Source of the DNA: an uncultured Collinsella sp.
GTDB lineage: Bacteria; Actinomycetota; Coriobacteriia; Coriobacteriales; Coriobacteriaceae
NCBI GenBank assembly: GCA_900541025.1
Contig: UQIL01000004.1
Location: 1-64,000, forward strand
Direction of reading: 5' to 3'
DNA: 64,000 nucleotides
Numbering within the stretch: the first letter of the stretch is position 1; each line of letters starts with the position of its first letter. The notes beneath the pieces are model-generated. The model worked only from the letters and a program-made list of their open reading frames with translations, ran no database searches and was not told the DNA's origin. This document shows, piece after piece, positions 8,103 through 14,821 of this stretch. Position numbers and translations under genes: made by a program.

Positions 8103-9861
8103 GATGATGTCTCGCCGCTGTCTGATCGAGGCGGCTGCCGGCGCGCTGTTGCTTTCGGGCTGCTCGTCTCAGGACGAATCCTCGACTAACAAGGTCAAAA
8201 AGCAGGACAAGATTAAAAAGGCCGAGGCATCGGACAGCACTAAGCACCTGCGCGATAAGGACGAGCTGTACGAGGTCTACGACGACTCAGGCATCGTGAC
8301 CATGTACCTGACCGTCTCGCGCGGCAACAGTTCCGAGAACACCGATCACTCCTGGGCTGAGATCAACACGTACTCGGTCTACGACTATCAGGCAATGGAT
8401 GTCGAGCGCTATCAAGTTTTGGGGCTGCTGCAGGCCGGCGACGATAACGGTCCCGTGGCGGGGGAGGTCGGTTACGGCGAGGAGGCGCCCAATGCTACGG
8501 TGCAGGTGCGCGGTCAATCCTCGAGCAAAGGCGTTCAGAAGAACTATAAAGTCGAGCTTAAGCATGGCAAGGGTACGTGGCGTCAGCAGCGTTCCATCGC
8601 GCTCAATAAGCATATGAGTGAGGGTCTGCGCTTTCGTAATAAGATGGCCTACGACCTGATTCGCGGGATTCCCCAGATGATGGGCCTGCGCACGCAGTTT
8701 GTGCATCTGTGGGTGTGCGACCAAACCGAAAAGTCGAATGATACGTTTGCCGACTACGGCCTGTTTACTCAGGTCGAGCAGCTCAATAAGACGGCTCTTA
8801 AGGCCCATGGGCTCGATAAAGACGGGCATCTGTACAAGGTGAACAACTTTGAGTTTGAGCGCTATAAGGATATTATTAAGCTGGCTGATGACCCATCGTT
8901 TAATCAGGCGGATTTTGACTATCTGCTGGAAACAAAGGGTGATTCCGACCATTCGAAGCTTATCGAGATGCTCGATGCGCTCAATGATGATTCGCAAAAA
9001 ATCGATGACGTGCTCGTAACGTATTTTGATTCTGAGAATCTGGTCTATTGGATGGCGTTTCAGATTCTGACGGGCAACTGCGATACGCAGAATCGTAACT
9101 TCTATTTGTATAGCCCGCTTAATTCCAAGGTTTGGTACTTCTTGGATTGGGATAACGACGGTATGCTGCGCAAGCGTGAGCTCGAGATTCAAGACCATAC
9201 GGATTATTCGAGCTGGGAACGCGGCGTCAGCAATTACTGGGTCAACGTATTGTTTCGGCGTGCCTTAAAGAGCAAGTTGTTCCGTCGCGAGCTTGACGAC
9301 GCCGTCAAGGACATGCGCTCCTACCTAACCGAGACGCGCCTGACCAAGATGATCAAGCATTATCGCGAGGTGACCGAGTCCCTGGTATTTGCATCACCCG
9401 ATATCGACCACCTGCCCGTGACCAAGGACGAATACGAGCAGATTGCCGCGGCGATTCCCTCCGAGATCGAGGAAAACTACAAGAGCTATCGCGAGAGCTA
9501 TAAGAAGCCCATGCCGTTCTACATCGGCGTGCCGCAGATCGAGAACGGCAAACTGCGCATTAACTGGGATGCGTCTTACGACTTTGAGGCGCGCGATATT
9601 CGCTATACCGTGGAACTGGCGCGCGATTACGCCATAACCGACGTGGTTTTTAAGGCCGAGGACGTGTTGCTGCCCGAGGTGACCTGCGATGCGCCCGATA
9701 CCGGCCAGTACTTTGCGCGCGTGCGTGCTACCAACTCCGACGGCTATACGCAGGATGCGTTCGATTACTATGTGACCGACGACGGCAAGCAGTACGGCAT
9801 GAAGTGCTTCTACGTGCAAGATGGCGGCAAGGTCGTGGAGGACACGTATGCGGAGGGCTAG
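8092..9861 (+). CDS. CotH-family lipoprotein
   Basis: This 589-residue protein has a lipoprotein signal with lipobox LSGC (Cys24) and an SRRCLIE segment resembling a twin-arginine motif, so it is probably tethered outside the membrane. The body shows CotH-family features: RNKMAYDL, a CDTQNRNFYLY segment (Asp331, Asn334, Asn336) and LDWDND (Asp352, Asp354), which matches the metal-binding Asp of the CotH kinase fold. The last 90 residues look like a fibronectin III-type beta domain. CotH of Bacillus phosphorylates spore-coat proteins; the substrate here is unknown. It overlaps the pelG stop by 11 nt and has GGGGAGG upstream, tying it to the Pel operon. Confidence 0.85.
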   Translation: MIDKMMSRRCLIEAAAGALLLSGCSSQDESSTNKVKKQDKIKKAEASDSTKHLRDKDELYEVYDDSGIVTMYLTVSRGNSSENTDHSWAEINTYSVYDYQAMDVERYQVLGLLQAGDDNGPVAGEVGYGEEAPNATVQVRGQSSSKGVQKNYKVELKHGKGTWRQQRSIALNKHMSEGLRFRNKMAYDLIRGIPQMMGLRTQFVHLWVCDQTEKSNDTFADYGLFTQVEQLNKTALKAHGLDKDGHLYKVNNFEFERYKDIIKLADDPSFNQADFDYLLETKGDSDHSKLIEMLDALNDDSQKIDDVLVTYFDSENLVYWMAFQILTGNCDTQNRNFYLYSPLNSKVWYFLDWDNDGMLRKRELEIQDHTDYSSWERGVSNYWVNVLFRRALKSKLFRRELDDAVKDMRSYLTETRLTKMIKHYREVTESLVFASPDIDHLPVTKDEYEQIAAAIPSEIEENYKSYRESYKKPMPFYIGVPQIENGKLRINWDASYDFEARDIRYTVELARDYAITDVVFKAEDVLLPEVTCDAPDTGQYFARVRATNSDGYTQDAFDYYVTDDGKQYGMKCFYVQDGGKVVEDTYAEG

Positions 9862-10639
9862 CACGCTGCTTGAGCACTTGGCGGCTCCGCCCGAGCGCAG
9901 CACGCAGGAGCGCTACCGCCACGAGCTCAAATATCTCATTAACGAGGGTGAGCACGCTGCGCTTGCCTGCCGCATGTCGCCGGTGCTTAAGCTGGACAAG
10001 CATGCGCGCTCGGGCGGTTACACCATTCGCAGCCTGTACTTCGATGACTATTGCAACTCGGCGTACGAGGAAAAAGATGCTGGCATTCTCATGCGAAAAA
10101 AGTATCGCGTGCGCATCTATAACGGCAGCGACAAGGTGATTAAGCTCGAGCGCAAAAAGAAGTACGGCAGCTGGATCTACAAGGAGGACGCGCCGCTCAC
10201 GCGCGTCGAGTTTGAGCGCATCCTGGCCGGCGAGTACGACTTTTTATTGACAAGTCCCCACCAGCTGTGCCGCGAGTTCTACATCGAGTGCATCTGCAAC
10301 ATGATGCGCCCGCGGACCATCGTGGACTACGAGCGCGAGCCGTGGGTGATGGATGAGGGCACCGTGCGCATTACGTTTGACATGAACGTGCGTGCCGCGG
10401 TGGGAAGCTTCGATATCTTTGACGCGACGCTGCCCGCGCTGCCGGTCCTGGAGCCCGGCAAGCTGGTGATGGAGGTCAAGTTTACGGAGTTTTGCCCGCA
10501 GCTCGTGCGCGATATGGTGCCGCCGGGCGCGGCCGAGCTTACGGCGGTCTCCAAGTACTGCCTGTGTTACGAAAAGACCGCCTACCTGCGCGGTTTTAAC
10601 TACTGGGAATCGGATTTTGAGAACCGAGGGGATATTTAG
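9848..10639 (+). CDS. VTC-domain protein (polyphosphate polymerase-like)
   Basis: A 263-residue single-domain protein of the triphosphate-tunnel (VTC/CYTH) type. Visible tunnel residues are ELK (Glu26, Lys28), YRVRI (Arg87, Arg89), the basic IKLERKKK strand (98-105) and VMEVKF near the end. Yeast VTC4 makes polyphosphate from ATP; bacterial homologues beside CotH and DUF4956 genes have no established product that I know of. No membrane segment is seen, so it is cytosolic or associates with the DUF4956 protein. ATG 9848 was chosen over 9821 because GTGGAGG lies 6 nt upstream. It overlaps cotH by 14 nt. Confidence 0.85.
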   Translation: MRRASTLLEHLAAPPERSTQERYRHELKYLINEGEHAALACRMSPVLKLDKHARSGGYTIRSLYFDDYCNSAYEEKDAGILMRKKYRVRIYNGSDKVIKLERKKKYGSWIYKEDAPLTRVEFERILAGEYDFLLTSPHQLCREFYIECICNMMRPRTIVDYEREPWVMDEGTVRITFDMNVRAAVGSFDIFDATLPALPVLEPGKLVMEVKFTEFCPQLVRDMVPPGAAELTAVSKYCLCYEKTAYLRGFNYWESDFENRGDI

Positions 10640-10642
10640 ACC

Positions 10643-11308
10643 ATGAGCACCAGGGACTTTTTTAAGAACTCCGTCTTGGAGGCGTTTGGCCAGGTCGACC
10701 CTGCCAAGATCGGCCTTTCGCTGCTCGTGGCGCTCGCCATGGGCATCCTGATCTATTACGTGTACAAGCGCTTTTTTACCGGCGTGGTGTATTCGCGTAG
10801 CTTTGCCGTGACGCTCGTGGGCATGTGCGTGCTTACCTGCATGGTCACGCTCGCGATCTCGACGAACGTGGTCATCTCGCTCGGTATGGTCGGTGCTCTG
10901 TCCATCGTCCGCTACCGTACGGCGGTCAAGGACCCGCTCGACCTGCTGTATCTGTTTTGGGCCATTACCACGGGCATTACGGCCGGCGCCGGCATGTATG
11001 CGCTCGTGGGGCTCACGGCGGTGGTGATCGTGGTGATGATCGCCGGCTTTGCGAGCCACCAGGACAAGTCGCGCGTGTACATGATGGTCATTCACTACAC
11101 GGGCCAGACCACCGGCGACGATATCGTGCGTGCATTTGGGCGCACCAAGTTCACCGTTAAGTCCAAGACTATGCGCGGCGACAAAGTCGAGATGGCCGTG
11201 GAGGTATTCTCGGACGGCGTGGACATGCCCTATGCCGACGCGATTCGCACGCTCGATGGCGTTGAGGACCTGACCCTCATCCAGTACAACGGCGAGTATC
11301 ATGGATAA
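10643..11308 (+). CDS. DUF4956 membrane protein
   Basis: A 221-residue protein with roughly four hydrophobic helices in residues 15-145 and a soluble C-terminal domain. The GALSIVRYRTAVKDPLDLLY stretch is the signature of DUF4956. The family has no assigned biochemical role; its recurrent partner is a VTC-domain gene, which suggests a membrane component or channel for the VTC product. Only 3 nt after the VTC gene with GAGGGG upstream, so it closes the operon. Confidence 0.85.
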   Translation: MSTRDFFKNSVLEAFGQVDPAKIGLSLLVALAMGILIYYVYKRFFTGVVYSRSFAVTLVGMCVLTCMVTLAISTNVVISLGMVGALSIVRYRTAVKDPLDLLYLFWAITTGITAGAGMYALVGLTAVVIVVMIAGFASHQDKSRVYMMVIHYTGQTTGDDIVRAFGRTKFTVKSKTMRGDKVEMAVEVFSDGVDMPYADAIRTLDGVEDLTLIQYNGEYHG

Positions 11309-11315
11309 CTATGTT

Positions 11316-11337
11316 CCGGTGTTCTAACGAACGCCGG
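11316..11337 (+). terminator. Hairpin just after the Pel operon
   Basis: Arms at 11316-11324 and 11329-11337 form a 9-bp stem (one G-T wobble) with a TAAC loop, 7 nt after the last stop codon. No T-run follows, so it is not a classical intrinsic terminator. It may protect the mRNA end. Confidence 0.4.
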
Positions 11338-11352
11338 ACCGCTCGACGCTGC

Positions 11353-11452
11353 GCGGGCATCTGCCGGGCGATCTGCCGCTCAAACCGTCGCTCGCGTACA
11401 TGAAGTACGCTTCGCTCCTCTTTCGCGGCACCTCGCCACGGCAGCTGCCCGC
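11353..11452. repeat. Imperfect 100-bp palindrome
   Basis: Outer arms (11353-11365 and 11440-11452) match 12 of 13 in inverted orientation. A nested GCGTAC/GTACGC pair (11394-11399, 11405-11410) shares the same centre at about 11402, and much of the sequence between also pairs. The remainder of the gap to 11515 shows no gene. It could be a dispersed palindromic (REP/MITE-like) element or a large mRNA-end structure. Confidence 0.6.
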
Positions 11453-11515
11453 TCGCTAGCTATCCTCAACCTGGAAAGCTTATTTGGTTCGGTTTTAATT
11501 AAGGGATGGTGCCGC

Positions 11516-12520
11516 GTGGACGTGCAACAGCTAGAAGAGGCCTGGGCTATAAGGGCTGGTGCGCGTGAGGCGCGTCTTGTTGCGGCCTCGCATGTGCCGG
11601 CGGCGCTGTCTCTGTTGGGGATTGTGCGTCCTGGTGACCGCCTGGTGGCCTTTGCGGACGACTTTGCCGATGCGTTTGCGCGCGGCTTTGATGCCTGCGA
11701 CGTTGTGCTCGTGGGGGAGCCGTCGGTTGCGGCGTTTACCGCCGCGTCCGAGGGCTTGGATGCTTCGTTTGATGCCGAGGGTCCGCACCTGTGGTGGTTC
11801 GTCAACTCCATCGGCGGGTTTGGTCTGCGCGTGTCCGATCTGCGTGCGCTGGGTCGGGCGGCGCGTGAGGCCCGTGCGCTGCTTGTGGTGGATAACACCG
11901 TGGCAAGCGTCTTTGGGTGCGATCCGCTGCGTTTGGGTGCCGTCCTGTCGCTCGAGGCACTCGACCGTGTGTGTGCCGGCGAAGCTCCGCGCAAGCTCGT
12001 CGCCGTCTCGGTGGCGCGCTCGCAGCTCAAGCGCCATCGCGTGGATGCCGCCGCAGAGTGCGCACACGCGTTGCTTGCGGACTGCGGTGCGTCTGTGCTT
12101 GGCCTGTCTGCCGAGGAGACCGACGTGCTAGAACGCGGGCTGTCCTCGCTCGATGCTCGCATGCAGGCGCACTTCGATCGCGCCCGTGCGCTGGCCGAGT
12201 ATCTGGCTGCTAACGAGATGGTGTGTAACGTTCGCTATCCTGGGCTGGGTTCGCATCCCGATCATGCGGTTGCAACGGGAATCCTCGAGCACGGCTTTGG
12301 CCCGGCGGTTGAGTTTGACCTTATCGAGCGAAGTGCGGGTGAGCTGTTCGACACATTGCCGGGGGAGTTCAGCACGTCGCCCGCCGGCGGCGCAACGACA
12401 CGCCTTTCGGCCCCACGCGGCAAGCAGAGGGGAACCATCCGCCTCTTCGCCGGTACCGACGACCCCCTAACCGTAGCCGCCGCCCTAGACAACGCCCTCC
12501 GCAAATTAGCTACTCTTTGA
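11516..12520 (+). CDS. Cys/Met-metabolism PLP-fold protein lacking the lysine
   Basis: A 334-residue relative of cystathionine gamma-synthase/methionine gamma-lyase. Family marks include VVDNTVASVFGCDPLRLGA (Asp contacting the PLP pyridine), YPGLGSHPDHAVA and a C-terminal TIRLFAGTDDP. Where the family has S-x-T-K-Y-x-x-G-H with the Schiff-base Lys, this protein has SVARSQLKRH (165-174), placing Arg168 or Ser169 at the Lys position; Lys172 is out of register. It is also shorter than the usual 380-400 residues. It may be a non-catalytic or altered enzyme. Its GTG start has only a weak AAGGG upstream. It converges with the regulator gene, overlapping by 11 nt. Confidence 0.7.
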   Translation: MDVQQLEEAWAIRAGAREARLVAASHVPAALSLLGIVRPGDRLVAFADDFADAFARGFDACDVVLVGEPSVAAFTAASEGLDASFDAEGPHLWWFVNSIGGFGLRVSDLRALGRAAREARALLVVDNTVASVFGCDPLRLGAVLSLEALDRVCAGEAPRKLVAVSVARSQLKRHRVDAAAECAHALLADCGASVLGLSAEETDVLERGLSSLDARMQAHFDRARALAEYLAANEMVCNVRYPGLGSHPDHAVATGILEHGFGPAVEFDLIERSAGELFDTLPGEFSTSPAGGATTRLSAPRGKQRGTIRLFAGTDDPLTVAAALDNALRKLATL

Positions 12521-12863
12521 TGCTGGCGATGAGGTCGTTGGCTCTGGCGGCGATGACGTCGTTGATTTCGGCCTGCAGTGTCTCGTAGACTTCGATGGCT
12601 CGCTCGCCGGCGGGGGTGAGCGTGGATCCGCGGGCGCCGTCGCGTTCGATGAGCTTGCAACCCAGCTGCTCTTCGGCCTCATTCACGATGCGCCACGCTT
12701 TGGAATATGCCATGCCCATGCTCTTGGCGGCGCGGTTGAGCGAGTGCTCGCGGGCGATACCCTGCAGCAGCAAGACGCAGCCGTGGCCGAACACGCCCGG
12801 CAGATCTTTGTCGCACGACTGAATGACCAGTTTTGCCGTCGTCTTGTACTCCATGTGCTTCAC
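12510..12863 (-). CDS. ModE-type winged-helix regulator
   Basis: A 117-residue protein resembling the N-terminal DNA-binding domain of ModE: LNRAAKSMGMAYSKAWRIVNEAEEQLGCKLIERDGARGSTLTP split over residues about 40-85 is the typical LysR-like winged helix. The molybdate-binding TOBE domains are absent, so the ligand cannot be inferred. The GTG start at 12863 has GGAG 5-6 nt upstream; an in-frame ATG lies three codons later. It is divergent from guaB and convergent with the PLP-fold gene. Confidence 0.75.
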   Translation of the reverse strand: MKHMEYKTTAKLVIQSCDKDLPGVFGHGCVLLLQGIAREHSLNRAAKSMGMAYSKAWRIVNEAEEQLGCKLIERDGARGSTLTPAGERAIEVYETLQAEINDVIAARANDLIASIKE

Positions 12864-12939
12864 GTCTCTCCGCTAAAGTGTTTGCTGGGCAAACGCAAAG
12901 CCTGCGTCAAACCCTCGTGTGCTCTTTCTAAACCATGCA

Positions 12940-12968
12940 TTGTAGCAGTCAAAGTGCGTTAAGATACT
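12940..12968 (+). promoter_or_regulatory. Possible guaB promoter
   Basis: TTGTAG (12940-12945) and GATACT (12963-12968) are 17 bp apart. The match is moderate. No purine riboswitch core was recognised in the 80 nt that follow. Confidence 0.3.
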
Positions 12969-13047
12969 TCCCCAGTATTGGGCGCCCAAGGTTGGGCTGG
13001 GTCCTACGAGGCCTGCAGCCGACCGGTCGCATGGAAAAAGGAGAAAC

Positions 13048-14559
13048 ATGGCTACGTTCTTTCCCGGTGAGTCCCACACGTTTTCGGAGTATCTGCTGGT
13101 CCCTGGTTACTCGTCCTCGCAGTGCATCCCCAACAACGTCTCTCTTAAGACGCCGCTGACCCGCTTTAAGCGCGGTGAGAAGCCGGCAATCACCCTGAAC
13201 ATCCCCATGGTTTCCGCCATCATGCAGTCCGTCTCGGGCGTCGACATGGGTGTCGCGCTCGCTACCGAGGGTGGCCTGTCCTTCATTTACGGTTCCCAGA
13301 GTGCCGAGTCCGAGGCCGCTATGGTCAAGGCCGTCAAGGATCACAAGGCCGGTTTCGTTCAGTCCGATTCCACGCTGACCCCCGACATGACTATGGAGCA
13401 GGTCATCGAGCTTAAGGAGAAGACCGGCCACTCCACCATGCCGGTCACCGACGACGGCACTCCCAAGGGTAAGCTCCTGGGCATCGTCACCAGCCGTGAC
13501 TATCGCCCCAGCCGCGATGACCACCAGACGAAGGTCTCCGAGTTCATGACCCCGCGTGAGCAGCTCATCGTGGGCGACAAGAACATCAGCCTCAAGGTTG
13601 CTAACGACGTCATCTGGGACAATAAGCTCAACGCCCTGCCCATCGTCGACGACTACGATCACCTCATGGGCATCGTCTTCCGCAAGGACTACGACAGCCA
13701 CAAGACCAACCCCAACGAGCTGCTCGACGGCGACAAGCGCTACATGGTTGGTGCCGGTATCAACACCCGCGACTATGCCGAGCGCGTGCCGCTGCTCATC
13801 GAGGCCGGTGCCGATGTCCTGTGCATCGACTCCTCCGAGGGCTTCAGCGAGTGGCAGAAGCGCACCATCGAGTGGATCCGCGCCAACTACGGCGAGGACG
13901 TCAAGGTCGGTGCCGGTAACGTTGTCGACGCCGAGGGCTTCCGGTTCCTGGCCGACTGCGGCGCCGACTTCATCAAGGTCGGTATCGGCGGCGGTTCCAT
14001 CTGCATTACCCGCGAGACCAAGGGCATCGGCCGTGGCCAGGCCACCGCGTTGATCGACGTCTGCCGCGCCCGTGACGAGTACTACGAGGAGACCGGTGTT
14101 TACGTGCCCGTGTGCTCCGACGGCGGTATCGTCTACGACTACCACATGACGCTCGCCCTTGCCATGGGTGCCGACTTTATGATGCTGGGCCGTTACTTCG
14201 CCCGCTTTGACGAGAGCCCGACCGAGCGCGTCAACGTCAACGGTCAGTACATGAAGGAGTACTGGGGCGAGGGTTCTGCGCGTGCCCGCAACTGGCAGCG
14301 CTACGACCTGGGCGGCGCCGCGAAGCTCAGCTTCGTCGAGGGCGTCGACTCCTACGTTCCCTACGCCGGCTCCCTCAAGGACGGTGTGGGCGGCACACTC
14401 TACAAGGTCAAGTCCACGATGTGCAACTGCGGCGCCCTTTCGATCCCCGAGCTCCAGGAAAAGGCACGCCTGACCTTGGTCAGCTCCACCTCCATCGTCG
14501 AAGGCGGCGCCCACGACGTTGTCGTGAAAGACTCTCAGCAGTCTGTGTCCTACCGCTAA
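13048..14559 (+). CDS. guaB: IMP dehydrogenase
   Basis: 503 residues, the usual length. Converts IMP to XMP with NAD+, the committed step of guanine nucleotide synthesis. The TIM barrel is interrupted by a CBS-domain pair (about residues 100-225, including TMPVTDDGTPKGKLLGIVTS). The catalytic loop reads GIGGGSICITRE with the nucleophile Cys319. AAAAAGGAGAAAC precedes the ATG. It is transcribed alone, ending at a strong terminator. Confidence 0.95.
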   Translation: MATFFPGESHTFSEYLLVPGYSSSQCIPNNVSLKTPLTRFKRGEKPAITLNIPMVSAIMQSVSGVDMGVALATEGGLSFIYGSQSAESEAAMVKAVKDHKAGFVQSDSTLTPDMTMEQVIELKEKTGHSTMPVTDDGTPKGKLLGIVTSRDYRPSRDDHQTKVSEFMTPREQLIVGDKNISLKVANDVIWDNKLNALPIVDDYDHLMGIVFRKDYDSHKTNPNELLDGDKRYMVGAGINTRDYAERVPLLIEAGADVLCIDSSEGFSEWQKRTIEWIRANYGEDVKVGAGNVVDAEGFRFLADCGADFIKVGIGGGSICITRETKGIGRGQATALIDVCRARDEYYEETGVYVPVCSDGGIVYDYHMTLALAMGADFMMLGRYFARFDESPTERVNVNGQYMKEYWGEGSARARNWQRYDLGGAAKLSFVEGVDSYVPYAGSLKDGVGGTLYKVKSTMCNCGALSIPELQEKARLTLVSSTSIVEGGAHDVVVKDSQQSVSYR

Positions 14560-14609
14560 GATAAGAGCTGCACATAAAGGTTGAGTATCAACCACGTTAT
14601 TTAGATAAA

Positions 14610-14646
14610 GCGAGATGCCTGCAAGTCGCAGGCATCTCGCTTGTCG
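14610..14646 (+). terminator. Intrinsic terminator after guaB
   Basis: A perfect 13-bp GC-rich stem (14610-14622 with 14628-14640), AAGTC loop, then TTGTCGTATTT. It lies 50 nt after the guaB stop. Confidence 0.85.
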
Positions 14647-14650
14647 TATT

Positions 14651-14659
14651 TGCTATCAT
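14651..14659 (+). promoter_or_regulatory. Possible extended -10 promoter of leuS
   Basis: TGCTATCAT is an extended -10 (TGn plus TATCAT) directly after the guaB terminator. It has no clear -35. It would start the leuS leader shortly before the long hairpin. Confidence 0.35.
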
Positions 14660-14677
14660 CATGCGAGTTAACGATGT

Positions 14678-14795
14678 GGCGGGGCGTTCTTACCTTTGCT
14701 CGCTGCAAGTTCCGCACGAGCCGAAGAGCACTTAATGTGCTCTTCGTGCGAGCAGGACTGTCCGCAGCAGCGAGTAAAGGTAAGAACGCTCCGCC
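14678..14795 (+). promoter_or_regulatory. Very long structured leader upstream of leuS
   Basis: Two arms of about 28 nt (14678-14705 and 14767-14795) are near-perfect inverted repeats. A second perfect 10-bp hairpin (14722-14731 with 14737-14746) sits inside. It ends 26 nt before the leuS ATG. T-box hallmarks (AG-box, TGG bulge, terminator) are absent. Either a leader controlling leuS or an inserted palindromic element. Confidence 0.55.
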
Positions 14796-14821
14796 CCAAC
14801 CCAGCTAACAAAGGAGCTGAT

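Noticed and set aside
14661..14735. Possible leader peptide (24 codons, ATG 14661) before leuS
   Set aside because: Only two Leu codons and no ribosome-binding site, so classical leucine attenuation is not supported.
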